From contig NZ_CP146100.1 in NCBI RefSeq assembly GCF_037023755.1, positions 4,247,501 to 4,311,500 on the forward strand: a stretch of 64,000 nt of DNA, read 5' to 3'. Position 1 is the first letter of the stretch; the number at the start of each line of letters is the position of its first letter. A program made the translations under genes and the position numbers. The notes beneath the pieces were generated by a model. The model was not told where the DNA came from and made no database searches. It saw nothing but the letters and a program-made list of their open reading frames with translations. The stretch is from Saccharopolyspora sp. SCSIO 74807 (GTDB taxonomy: Bacteria > Actinomycetota > Actinomycetes > Mycobacteriales > Pseudonocardiaceae). This document shows, piece after piece, positions 34,972 to 42,067 of this stretch.

Positions 34972-35859
34972 TCAGCGATGCTCCTCGCCGGTGATCACCG
35001 TGACCGCGAGTTCGCGCACGTGCTCGTCCACCTCCGGCACCCGGAAACCGGTCTTGCGGATGTGCTCGACCAGCTCATCCTCCGGCGGCACCCCGTGCTT
35101 GCGCAGGTAGTACGCGACCGCGCCGGGCCAGATCCAGGCCCCGTCGGTGTGGAAGGTCAGCGGCACCGAGGCGGGCTGTTCCGGGTCGAGCTGATCGGTG
35201 TCGTAGCTGCGGGCGGCGAGCACTAGCGGCGCCTGGTCCAGGTAGTCGGCCAGCCCGTCGAGTTCCGCGGCGTTCACCTCTGCCCGGTTGGTCTGCGGGC
35301 GCCCGGACTGATCGACCGCGTCGAAGACCTCCGCGGTGCGCAACGCGGGCGCGCGGGTAGCGCTGCCGCTGGCATCCGGCACCCCGGCGCGCTGGGCGAG
35401 CCAACCGGGGATGTTCTCGCCGGTGCGGGGGTAGTGGTGCAGTTCCTCGGCGAAGGCGTCCTTGGGCGGCGGGGTCTGCCAGGTGGGTTCGTAGTCGCCG
35501 TTGAAGTCGACGCTGTAGCTGCTCGGGCGCCGCAGCCGGTAGATGGCACTGAGCCAAGTGCCCCGTTCCGACTCGTGCATTCCGTGGCGCAGCCGGGAGA
35601 ACAGCGCACGGACCTCGTCCGGCGTGGTCAGCGGAATGAGCGTCCCGTTCGGAGCCACCAGTTGCGCCGCGATCTCCGCGTGCCCGCCGACCGCGCGGTA
35701 CTCGACGCTGACCTCGTTCCAGGCCGGCGGGACCGAGCGCAGCAGCGCCCGCCCGAGCTGCTGGATGAGGTTCTGCTGAGCGGTCTGGTCGAGAGTCCCC
35801 GGCGGTTCCTGCGGGTCGGTTCTGGGGCGGCCCTGCTCGGGCGGTCCCGGTTGGCTCAT
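34972..35859 (-). CDS. conserved actinobacterial protein of unknown function
   Basis: A 295-residue protein without signal peptide or membrane segments. Part one (about 24-140: LIQQLGRALLRSVPPAWNEVSVEYRAVGGHAEIAAQLV, YRLRRPSSYSVDFNGDYEPTW) resembles segments I associate with the N-terminal parts of actinobacterial TNT-type toxin proteins. Part two (about 170-290) has AARSYDTDQLDPEQPASVPLTFHTDGAWIWPGAVAYYLRKHGVPPE. No catalytic toxin domain follows. I cannot assign a function; a link to toxin biology is only a similarity impression. The last codons overlap a possible CTG start of the amidohydrolase downstream. Confidence 0.75.
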   Translation of the reverse strand: MSQPGPPEQGRPRTDPQEPPGTLDQTAQQNLIQQLGRALLRSVPPAWNEVSVEYRAVGGHAEIAAQLVAPNGTLIPLTTPDEVRALFSRLRHGMHESERGTWLSAIYRLRRPSSYSVDFNGDYEPTWQTPPPKDAFAEELHHYPRTGENIPGWLAQRAGVPDASGSATRAPALRTAEVFDAVDQSGRPQTNRAEVNAAELDGLADYLDQAPLVLAARSYDTDQLDPEQPASVPLTFHTDGAWIWPGAVAYYLRKHGVPPEDELVEHIRKTGFRVPEVDEHVRELAVTVITGEEHR

Positions 35860-36112
35860 AGCTGCATCCTCCCAGCCACACGCGGGGTTTCCGTGCCCGG
35901 CTCCCCGCGGCCGTGCTCCGCCGTTCCTGCACCCGGGCGTGGCGAAAGCCCGCCCGGGTGCAGAGCTTAAGACCCCGGTCGAGGGATGGGCACCACCCAG
36001 CTGCCCACCTCGTAACCACCGCCGAATGCGCTGGTCAGCGGCTCGTTGTGGATCACGTCCAGGTTTCGCCGGTAACTTCCGACGAAGAGCCTGATGTCGA
36101 ATGCGAGGATTG

Positions 36113-36142
36113 TTGACAATAAATCCAGGCGGGGTTTAGCTT
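36113..36142 (+). promoter_or_regulatory. sigma-A-type promoter of the dehydrogenase leader
   Basis: TTGACA at 36113-36118, an 18-bp spacer and TAGCTT at 36137-36142 match the TTGACA / TAnnnT consensus, in a locally A/T-rich stretch. Transcription would start near 36149, about 26 nt before the leader ATG. Confidence 0.6.
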
Positions 36143-36174
36143 CGATTCATCGCCAGCGAGACCCGGAGGTGACC

Positions 36175-36249
36175 ATGCGGGCTGATGAGTACGGCCTTCC
36201 CCGTCCCCTCCGCTGGCTGTCCTCTTCATCGCTGTGGCTGCGACATTGA
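36175..36249 (+). CDS. candidate 24-residue leader peptide with four Ser codons
   Basis: ATG 36175 is preceded by GGAGG at ideal spacing (CCCGGAGGTGACC). The frame encodes 24 residues beginning MRADEYGLPRPLRW and continuing with Leu, then four consecutive serines read by TCC-TCT-TCA-TCG, before a TGA. TCT and TCA are scarce in this genome. A strong ribosome site on so short a frame, a promoter 26 nt upstream and two hairpins downstream look like a ribosome-mediated attenuation leader. Confidence 0.45.
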   Translation: MRADEYGLPRPLRWLSSSSLWLRH

Positions 36250-36253
36250 GGTG

Positions 36254-36275
36254 GACCACCGCGAAGCCGGTGGTC
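36254..36275 (+). other. hairpin just after the leader peptide stop
   Basis: GACCACCG (36254-36261) pairs exactly with CGGTGGTC (36268-36275) around a 6-nt loop, 4 nt after the leader stop codon. It would be masked by a ribosome at or near the stop. Confidence 0.5.
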
Positions 36276-36389
36276 ATCACCCGCAGCGCGTGCGGCCGGT
36301 CGCAACGGACCTGACAACGCGGACATCCGATCCGCCGAAGGTTCGTGCACAGGTGTGACCGGAACACGCCCCTTCTGCAAGTAACTCTG

Positions 36390-36413
36390 ATGGGCGCCTA
36401 CCCGTGCGCCCAT
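36390..36413 (+). other. hairpin upstream of the dehydrogenase ribosome site
   Basis: ATGGGCGC (36390-36397) pairs exactly with GCGCCCAT (36406-36413), 8-nt loop. It ends 17 nt before the GAAGGAGG ribosome site of the next gene. Confidence 0.5.
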
Positions 36414-36446
36414 TTCATGCACTGCTCTTGGAAGGAGGTTCGGCCG

Positions 36447-37640
36447 GTGGCACTCGTCGACTGCGACCCGCTGATGAGGGTGACCTGGACAGATCCGGTG
36501 ACGGGCAACCGCGGTTACCTGGTCGTGCACAGTCTTGTGTCCGGCCTGGCCACCGGCGGGACCCGGATGCGCGCCGGCTGCACGATGTCCGAAGTGGAGG
36601 ACCTGGCCCGCGGCATGGCCCGCAAGACGGCCGTGTTCAACCTGCCGGTCGGTGGCGCCAAGGGCGGGATCGACTGCGACCCGAAGGATCCCGAGGCGCG
36701 CGGCGTGCTGCGCCGCTTCGTCGAGGCCATGCGCCCGTGGATCGACGCGCACTGGGTGACCGCGGAGGACCTGGGCGTGCCGCAGCACCTGATCGACGAG
36801 GTCTTCGAGGAGTCCGGCCTGCAGCAGTCCTACCACGCGGCCATCCGGCGGGCGCCGGACGTCGAGCACACGCTGCGCCGGGTCCGGGCCGGGTTGAACT
36901 CCCCGGTGCCGGGCGGACTCCTGCTGGGCGATGTCGTCGGCGGCTACGGCGTGGCGCAGAGCTGCCTGGGCGTGGTGCAGGCCCGCGGCTGGGACCACGA
37001 GCGCACGACCGTGGCGGTGCAGGGCGTGGGCACCATGGGCGGCGGCGCGGCGTGGTACCTGCACGAGGCGGGGCTGAAGGTGGTCGCGGTGGCCGACGCG
37101 GTCGGCTCGCTGTACCACCCGGACGGGCTGGACGTCCCGGCGCTGCTGGAGGCCCGCGACCGGTTCGGCGAGATCGATCGCGATCAGGTGCCCGCGGACG
37201 TGCAGCGGCTGTCCAGGGACGCGGTGCTGTCCGCGGAGGTCGACGTGCTGATCCCGGCGGCGGTGTCCTACGCGATCACTCCGGAGCGGGTGCCGCAGGT
37301 GCGCGCCAAGGTGATCATCGAGGCGGCGAACACGCCGATCACGCCCGCGGCCGAGGAGCTGCTGGCGACCCGGGGCGTGCCGGTGATCCCGGACTTCGTG
37401 GCGAACTCCGGCGCCGTCGCCTGGGCCTGGTGGCTGCTGCTGGGGCGGGTGGACGCCGACCCGGTGCTGTCGTTCAGCGTGCTGCGCGAGGAGATGCTGG
37501 CCAAGATCCCGCCGCTGCTGGCGGCCTGGGACGCCGACGGCACGACGCCGCGGGACGCGGCGCTGGGCATGGCGGACCGGCAGACCGAGCAGAACCGGGT
37601 GGCCGAGGCGGAAGGCCGGCTGCTGGTGAGCATCCCGTAG
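36447..37640 (+). CDS. Glu/Leu/Phe/Val-type amino-acid dehydrogenase (second copy)
   Basis: A 397-residue ELFV dehydrogenase. The N-terminal domain has GGTRMRAGCTMSEVEDLARGMARKTAVFNLPVGGAKGGID with catalytic Lys72. The NAD domain has VAVQGVGTMGGGAAWYL and IIEAANTPITPAAEELL. It interconverts an amino acid and its 2-oxo acid, linking carbon and nitrogen flow. GTG 36447 is chosen for GAAGGAGG at 36431-36438; the in-frame stretch upstream is the untranslated leader. Expression is probably controlled by the leader structures. Followed by a strong intrinsic terminator, so it is monocistronic. Glutamate, leucine or phenylalanine specificity is not resolved. Confidence 0.9.
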   Translation: MALVDCDPLMRVTWTDPVTGNRGYLVVHSLVSGLATGGTRMRAGCTMSEVEDLARGMARKTAVFNLPVGGAKGGIDCDPKDPEARGVLRRFVEAMRPWIDAHWVTAEDLGVPQHLIDEVFEESGLQQSYHAAIRRAPDVEHTLRRVRAGLNSPVPGGLLLGDVVGGYGVAQSCLGVVQARGWDHERTTVAVQGVGTMGGGAAWYLHEAGLKVVAVADAVGSLYHPDGLDVPALLEARDRFGEIDRDQVPADVQRLSRDAVLSAEVDVLIPAAVSYAITPERVPQVRAKVIIEAANTPITPAAEELLATRGVPVIPDFVANSGAVAWAWWLLLGRVDADPVLSFSVLREEMLAKIPPLLAAWDADGTTPRDAALGMADRQTEQNRVAEAEGRLLVSIP

Positions 37641-37648
37641 CGGCGGTG

Positions 37649-37688
37649 CTCGGCGCGCGCCATAGCCGGTGGCGCGCGCCGAGGTTTT
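37649..37688 (+). terminator. intrinsic terminator after the dehydrogenase gene
   Basis: CTCGGCGCGCGCCA (37649-37662) pairs exactly with TGGCGCGCGCCGAG (37670-37683), 7-nt loop, followed by GTTTT. It starts 8 nt after the stop codon. Confidence 0.85.
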
Positions 37689-37758
37689 GCGGAAATCGTC
37701 GGAATGCCTTTCGGTGTTACATCTATCTGTGGCGGCCACGACTTCGGGTGACAAGTGT

Positions 37759-37787
37759 GTGACAACCCGTGGATCGGGTGCTAGCGT
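37759..37787 (+). promoter_or_regulatory. promoter of the cold-shock gene
   Basis: GTGACA (37759-37764), a 17-bp spacer and TAGCGT (37782-37787) fit the actinobacterial TTGACA-like / TAnnnT pattern. This gives a 5' UTR of about 160 nt. Confidence 0.5.
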
Positions 37788-37956
37788 TGCCGCCGGTTGC
37801 AGTTTTGGTTCCCAGAAGTACTTGAAAGTGCCTGCGAAACAAGCGTGCCGCAGGCGCTTTGTTGTGCCGTAGGCCGTTCGGCCCAGGTGATCATCTCGGC
37901 GACTTCGGGGTTGGCGAAGTGTCGGCCCCTGGCCATCTGAAGTAGGAGTAAAGAGA

Positions 37957-38160
37957 ATGGCTACCGGTACCGTGAAGTGGTTCAACGCCGAGAAGGGCTT
38001 CGGCTTCATCACTCCTGACGGGGGCGGTTCTGACGTGTTCGCCCACTACACCGCGATTGACGCCTCGGGTTTCCGCACGCTCGACGAGAACCAGCGGGTG
38101 GAGTTCGAGATCGCTCAGGGGCCGAAGGGTCCGCAGGCTTCGGGAATCCGCAGCATCTGA
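37957..38160 (+). CDS. cold-shock protein (CspA family)
   Basis: A 67-residue single cold-shock domain. [16 protein letters not shown] contains RNP1 (KGFGFI) and DVFAHYTAI contains RNP2. It binds single-stranded RNA and DNA as an RNA chaperone. AGTAGGAG precedes the ATG. Preceded by a long leader and followed by a perfect 17-bp hairpin, so it is a monocistronic, probably abundant transcript. Confidence 0.97.
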   Translation: MATGTVKWFNAEKGFGFITPDGGGSDVFAHYTAIDASGFRTLDENQRVEFEIAQGPKGPQASGIRSI

Positions 38161-38173
38161 GTTCCGCGAGCTA

Positions 38174-38209
38174 CGAGGGGCCCGCGCCTGCCCAGGCGCG
38201 GGCCCCTCG
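38174..38209 (+). terminator. perfect 17-bp hairpin after the cold-shock gene
   Basis: CGAGGGGCCCGCGCCTG (38174-38190) and CAGGCGCGGGCCCCTCG (38193-38209) are exact reverse complements, starting 13 nt after the stop. No U-tract. Confidence 0.8.
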
Positions 38210-38301
38210 CATGTTCCCGCCCGGCGCGGAGTGATGATCATCTCTGGGTTCCCGGGGTAGGCTGCCCCCTCCCGCTGATGTCGATCGCTGCGAGGTTCTC
38301 A

Positions 38302-39231
38302 GTGCCCCTGCGGGTGTTCATCGCCGGTGCCACCGGCGTGGTCGGAAGAACGTTGCTGTCCAGCCTGCAGCAGCGCGGCCACCACGTGACGGCGCTGCTG
38401 CGCGCCGCGAACGCGGAGGCGGCGCCCGGCGCGGACGATGTCGCGGTCGCCGATGTGCTCGAGCTGCCGCAGCTGCGCCGCGTGCTGCGCGACAGTGCGC
38501 CGGACGTCGTCGTGGCGCAGGTTTCGGGTTTCCGCGCCGAGGACTACGACGATGCCCTGGACCGCACGGCGCAGCTGTGGGGGCTGGGCACGCGCAACCT
38601 CGTGAGGGCCGCGCGGGACGCCGGGGTGAACCGGGTCGTCGCGCAGAGCACGGTCGAGGCGTACTACCCGAACGGCCACGACGTGCTGGACGAGGACTCC
38701 CCGCTGTGGACCGACGCGCCCGGGCGGTGGGGCGAGCTGGTGCGCGCGGTCGCCGACCTGGAAGACGCGGTGCTCGAGCACGACGGCGTGGTGCTGCGCT
38801 ACGGCTCGCTGTACGGGCCCGACACCTGGTACGCCCCGGGCGGGCGGATCCACGAGCAGGTGCGCGGCAGCGCGTTGCCGTTGGTCGACGACGGGGTCGG
38901 GCTCACCTCGTTCACGCACGTCGACGACGCCGCCAGCGCTGTGGCCGAAGTGTTGAGCGCCGGCGAATCCGGCATCTACAACGTGGTGGACAACGAACCT
39001 GCCGAATACGCGGAATGGCTGCCTGCCTACGCCCGGATGGTCGGTGGCCCGGCGCCGGTGTCGTTGACGCTGGAGCAGGCGCGGGCGCAGCTGGACTGGT
39101 TGACGGTGCACCGGCTGACCGAGCAGCGTGGCGCCACGAATTTCCGGCTGCGGGAAACGCTGGGATGGCGCCCGATGTGGCCGAGTTGGCGGGAAGGTTT
39201 CGCAACGTTGTTCGGTCTCTGGCCGGGCTGA
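38302..39231 (+). CDS. NAD(P)-dependent epimerase/dehydratase family protein
   Basis: A 309-residue extended SDR. The Rossmann motif VFIAGATGVVGRTLLSSL is at the very start, followed by LRYGSLYGPDTWY and TSFTHVDDAASAV, as in nucleotide-sugar epimerases and atypical NmrA-like members. The catalytic YxxxK is not in canonical form; STVEAYYPNG replaces it, so it may bind NAD(P) without epimerase chemistry. GTG 38302 is chosen for GCGAGG upstream and because it places the Rossmann strand properly; an ATG at 38278 is the alternative. Confidence 0.82.
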   Translation: MPLRVFIAGATGVVGRTLLSSLQQRGHHVTALLRAANAEAAPGADDVAVADVLELPQLRRVLRDSAPDVVVAQVSGFRAEDYDDALDRTAQLWGLGTRNLVRAARDAGVNRVVAQSTVEAYYPNGHDVLDEDSPLWTDAPGRWGELVRAVADLEDAVLEHDGVVLRYGSLYGPDTWYAPGGRIHEQVRGSALPLVDDGVGLTSFTHVDDAASAVAEVLSAGESGIYNVVDNEPAEYAEWLPAYARMVGGPAPVSLTLEQARAQLDWLTVHRLTEQRGATNFRLRETLGWRPMWPSWREGFATLFGLWPG

Positions 39232-39476
39232 GGCGCGCGTTGTCCGCCGAATCCTTTCGCGGTCGGCGAACAGGGGCGGGCTTATCGTTTTTAAGTTCGG
39301 CGTCGCATTTGCGGGAAAACCCGCAGCGCTGCCCGGAAGAGAAATTTCGCCGACGGCATTCGTGCGGAACCGACCGGCCGGATGGCCCAGCGTCCGCCGC
39401 GGCTCGACCCTCCTGGCGGTGGGCCGGACGCTCGAGCACGGCTAGCGTGGATCCGGCACCGACGCCGAGGGGCTCC

Positions 39477-40895
39477 ATGACGACGACCGCCGCGCACCCG
39501 CTGACCGGACTTCTCGCCGCGGGCAGCGTCATCGACGATCCCGACGTGCTGCGAGCGCACAGCAGGGACCGCGCCACCTTCTGCCCGGCAGGCGAACCCG
39601 CTGTGCTGGTGCGTGCACGCAGCACCGAGGACGTATCGACCACGCTCGGCTGGGCTCATCAGCACGGGGTGCCGGTCGTGCCGCAGGGCGCCCGAAGCGG
39701 CCTTTCCGGAGCGGCGAACGCGTCGGCGGGATGCGTGCTGCTGTCGCTGGAGAAGATGAACCGGGTGCTGCGGATCGACCCCGAGGAGCAGGTTGCCCTC
39801 GTGCAGCCGGGCGTGGTCAACGGCGAGCTGGGGGAGGCCGCCGCCGAGCGCGGGCTGTTCTACCCACCGGACCCGGGGTCGCGGTCCATCTCCACGATCG
39901 GCGGCAACATCGCCACCAACGCGGGTGGCATGTGCTGCGTGAAATACGGCGTGACCGGGGACTTCGTGCGCGGGTTGCAGGTCGTGCTGGCCGACGGGCG
40001 GGTGCTGCGGACCGGGCGCGCAACGGCCAAGGGCGTGGCCGGCTACGACCTCACCAGCCTGCTCGTCGGCTCCGAAGGCACGCTCGGCGTGGTCACCGAG
40101 GCGACGCTCGCGCTGCGGCCCGCGCAGGAGCGGCCGCTGACCGCCGTGGCGTTCTTCGGCGCCGTCGCCGACGCCTGCCGCGCGGTCGCGAGCTACCTCG
40201 GCGCCGGGTTCCGGCCGTCGGCGCTGGAGTTCATGGACGCGCCCACGATGCGTGCCGTCGCGGGCATCGCCGACCTGGGCTTCCCGGAGCAGGCCGCCGG
40301 AATGCTCATCGCGCAGTCCGACCGCGGACCGCTGGCGGGCGCGGACCTGGACGGGTTCGCGCGGGCGGCCGGGGAGTGCGCGGCAACGGACGTGGTCGTC
40401 GCCGACGATCCGGCCGAAGGCGACCTGCTGATGCGGGCGCGGCGACTGGTCGGCGACGCGCACGAGAAGCTGGGATCACTGCTCATCGACGACGTGTGCG
40501 TGCCGCGCGGGCGGCTGGTGGACCTGGTCGAAGGGCTCGCCGGACTGTCCGCCGAACATCGGGTGCAGATCCTGTGCGCGGGGCACGCCGGGGACGGGAA
40601 CATGCATCCGGTGGTCGTGTTCGATGCCGACGACGCGGCCGAGACCGCGCGCGCCGAGCGAGCCTTCGACGCGATCATGGACCTGGGCCTGCGGCTCGGC
40701 GGGACGATCACCGGCGAGCACGGCGTGGGCGCGCTGAAGCGGCGCTGGCTCGGCCGGGAGCTGGACCCGGCGGCGCTGTGGGCGCAGCGGGCCATCAAGC
40801 GGACGCTGGATCCGAGGGGAGTGCTCAACCCCGGCCGGGTGCTACCCGATGCGGACGACCCGGCCGGGGATCTGCCTGGTCAGTCCCGCTCGTAG
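39477..40895 (+). CDS. FAD-binding 2-hydroxyacid oxidase/dehydrogenase, GlcD type (second copy)
   Basis: A 472-residue paralogue of the protein at 22238-23632. It has the same motifs: VVPQGARSGLSGAANA, STIGGNIATNAGGMCCVKYGVTGDFVRGL, GSEGTLGVVTEATLAL, HAGDGNMHPVVVFDADD and ITGEHGVGALKRRWL. It oxidises glycolate, D-lactate or a related 2-hydroxy acid using FAD. ATG 39477 gives the family's normal N-terminus. The upstream gap of 245 bp shows no clear promoter. The end overlaps the convergent small gene at 40880 by 16 bp. Confidence 0.9.
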   Translation: MTTTAAHPLTGLLAAGSVIDDPDVLRAHSRDRATFCPAGEPAVLVRARSTEDVSTTLGWAHQHGVPVVPQGARSGLSGAANASAGCVLLSLEKMNRVLRIDPEEQVALVQPGVVNGELGEAAAERGLFYPPDPGSRSISTIGGNIATNAGGMCCVKYGVTGDFVRGLQVVLADGRVLRTGRATAKGVAGYDLTSLLVGSEGTLGVVTEATLALRPAQERPLTAVAFFGAVADACRAVASYLGAGFRPSALEFMDAPTMRAVAGIADLGFPEQAAGMLIAQSDRGPLAGADLDGFARAAGECAATDVVVADDPAEGDLLMRARRLVGDAHEKLGSLLIDDVCVPRGRLVDLVEGLAGLSAEHRVQILCAGHAGDGNMHPVVVFDADDAAETARAERAFDAIMDLGLRLGGTITGEHGVGALKRRWLGRELDPAALWAQRAIKRTLDPRGVLNPGRVLPDADDPAGDLPGQSRS

Positions 40896-41050
40896 TCGTC
40901 GTCGGTGGGTTCGGTGCGCTTCTGGTCGGCGAGGTCGGCCGGATCCGCTTCCCAGGTGGCTTCGGTGCCGGTCGGGCCGTCCTCCTCCGGGATCGCCTCG
41001 TCCTGCTGGGCCTGCTCGACCGCGTCGGCTTCCGGGGTCTCCGGGTTCAT
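40880..41050 (-). CDS. small acidic protein of unknown function
   Basis: A 56-residue, strongly acidic protein (MNPETPEADAVEQAQQDE..., EADPADLADQKRTEPTDDDYERD). The C-terminal EADPADxADQ pattern recurs, as far as I recall, in many actinobacterial hypothetical proteins. The ATG at 41050 has GGAAGGAG upstream. The frame stays open further upstream through the tandem repeat at 41101-41163, but that extension has no ribosome site. Convergent overlap of 16 bp with the oxidase gene. Confidence 0.75.
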   Translation of the reverse strand: MNPETPEADAVEQAQQDEAIPEEDGPTGTEATWEADPADLADQKRTEPTDDDYERD

Positions 41051-41100
41051 CGCGCGCTCCTTCCTCGACTCGGGGCTTGCGGCCACCGTATCGGGTAGCC

Positions 41101-41163
41101 CCGCGGCGGAGCCGCCCAGCGCTTCCGCGGCGGAGCTGCCCAGCGCTTCCGCGGCGGAGCCGC
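41101..41163. repeat. 24-bp tandem repeat, about 2.6 copies
   Basis: CCGCGGCGGAGCCGCCCAGC-GCTT repeats at 41101, 41125 (one C to T change) and 41149 (partial). It lies between the small acidic gene and the enoyl-CoA hydratase gene; translated on the minus strand it would read as SAAEALG units. Confidence 0.8.
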
Positions 41164-41207
41164 CGAAGGGGCCGCGCGGAGCCATTGAGCGTCGCGGTGA
41201 CTGCGGC

Positions 41208-41981
41208 TCAGCCGCTCAGCGGCGGGAAGTCCGGGGGCCTGCCCTCGCGGAAGCTGCGCACCCCTTCCCGCACGTCGGGACGGTCGAACGCGGCGATCAT
41301 CCGGCTGTGCGCATCCGCTGTCGCCGTCTCCAGCCCGCTGTCCAGGCCGGCGTAGATCTGCTGCTTGATCTCGGCGAGCGAGGCAGGGGAGCACTCGGTG
41401 GCCAGCGTGCGCGCGTACTCCAACGCCGCGGGCAGCACCTCGGCGGCGGGCATGACGCGGTCGGCCAAGCCGATCCGGTGCGCCTCGTCGCCGAGGAAGG
41501 TGCGCGCCGAGAGCATCAGGTCCAGCGCCGTTCCGGCCCCCACGAGCTTCGGCAGGATCCACGAGATGCCGTGCTCGGCGACCAGCCCGCGGCGGCTGAA
41601 CGCGGTGGTGAACTTCGCTTCCGCCGCGGCGAACCGCACGTCGGCGAACAGCGCGGCGATCAACCCGATGCCCGCGACCGGACCGTTGATCGCAGCGATC
41701 ACCGGTTTGCGCATCCGGATCGGCTGCGACACCGGCGGCACGTCGTCGTCCACCTCCGGCGCGCCGGACAGCGCGGACAGGTCGGTGCCCGCGCAGAAGC
41801 CGCGGCCGGAGCCGGTGACCACCACCGCACGCACGGCCGGGTCGTGCTCGGCCTTGTCCAGCAGTTCGAAGTACCGCCGCTGCATGGACGGGGTCCAGGC
41901 GTTGAGGCTTTCCGGGCGGTTGAACGTCAGCAGCAGCACCGCGTCGTGGTGCTCGACCAGTACTTCGTCGTCCTCCGGCAC
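41208..41981 (-). CDS. enoyl-CoA hydratase/isomerase family protein
   Basis: A 257-residue crotonase. It shows FNRPESLNAWTPSM, the oxyanion-hole segment GSGRGFCAGTDLSAL, NGPVAGIGLIAALFADVRFAAAEAKFTTAFSRRGLVAEHGISW with the usual Glu, and a C-terminal helix. It hydrates trans-2-enoyl-CoA or isomerises a related acyl-CoA. GTG start carries a near-perfect ribosome site, GGAGGTGATCAC. A monocistronic gene, next to but in the same direction as the XRE-TetR regulator gene, which could control it. Confidence 0.9.
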   Translation of the reverse strand: MPEDDEVLVEHHDAVLLLTFNRPESLNAWTPSMQRRYFELLDKAEHDPAVRAVVVTGSGRGFCAGTDLSALSGAPEVDDDVPPVSQPIRMRKPVIAAINGPVAGIGLIAALFADVRFAAAEAKFTTAFSRRGLVAEHGISWILPKLVGAGTALDLMLSARTFLGDEAHRIGLADRVMPAAEVLPAALEYARTLATECSPASLAEIKQQIYAGLDSGLETATADAHSRMIAAFDRPDVREGVRSFREGRPPDFPPLSG

Positions 41982-42067
41982 GTGATCACCTCCGTGGGCG
42001 GTCGCTCCCGCAAACTATTGCAGCGACCACAACGGCTCAACCGCGCAAACAGGCGATCCGCGGACCA

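Larger units (their letters stand above)
35860..36446. other. 587-bp intergenic region with attenuator-like leader
   Basis: The first part (35860-36100) is the upstream side of the gene at 34972; a minus-strand frame of 50 codons with high GC3 (35967-36119) is visible but overlaps the plus-strand promoter. The second part holds promoter, leader peptide and two hairpins ahead of the amino-acid dehydrogenase gene. Confidence 0.5.
37641..37956. other. 316-bp gap holding terminator, promoter and cold-shock 5' UTR
   Basis: After the terminator (37649-37688) comes an A/T-richer stretch with the promoter at 37759-37787, then about 160 nt of untranslated leader. The leader includes an imperfect ACAAGCG...CGCTTTGT hairpin near 37825-37853. 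Long structured leaders are usual for cold-shock mRNAs. Confidence 0.55.

Noticed and set aside
35967-36119. Minus-strand 50-codon frame with good GC3 (includes LDVIHNEPLTSAFGGGY)
   Set aside because: TTG start without ribosome site, overlaps the TTGACA promoter box of the opposite strand, no family recognised; possibly a gene remnant but not supported as a gene.
36053-36367. Minus-strand 104-codon frame across the dehydrogenase leader
   Set aside because: Antisense to promoter, leader peptide and hairpin; mixed composition and no ribosome site.
38577-40895. A 772-codon plus-strand frame running through the end of the epimerase-family gene into the GlcD-type oxidase
   Set aside because: The first 300 codons are out of frame with the clear Rossmann protein at 38302 and are Arg/Gly-rich nonsense; only the part from ATG 39477 is real.
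41101-41163. CRISPR-like array
   Set aside because: Units are contiguous 24-bp tandem repeats without spacers, and no cas genes are present.
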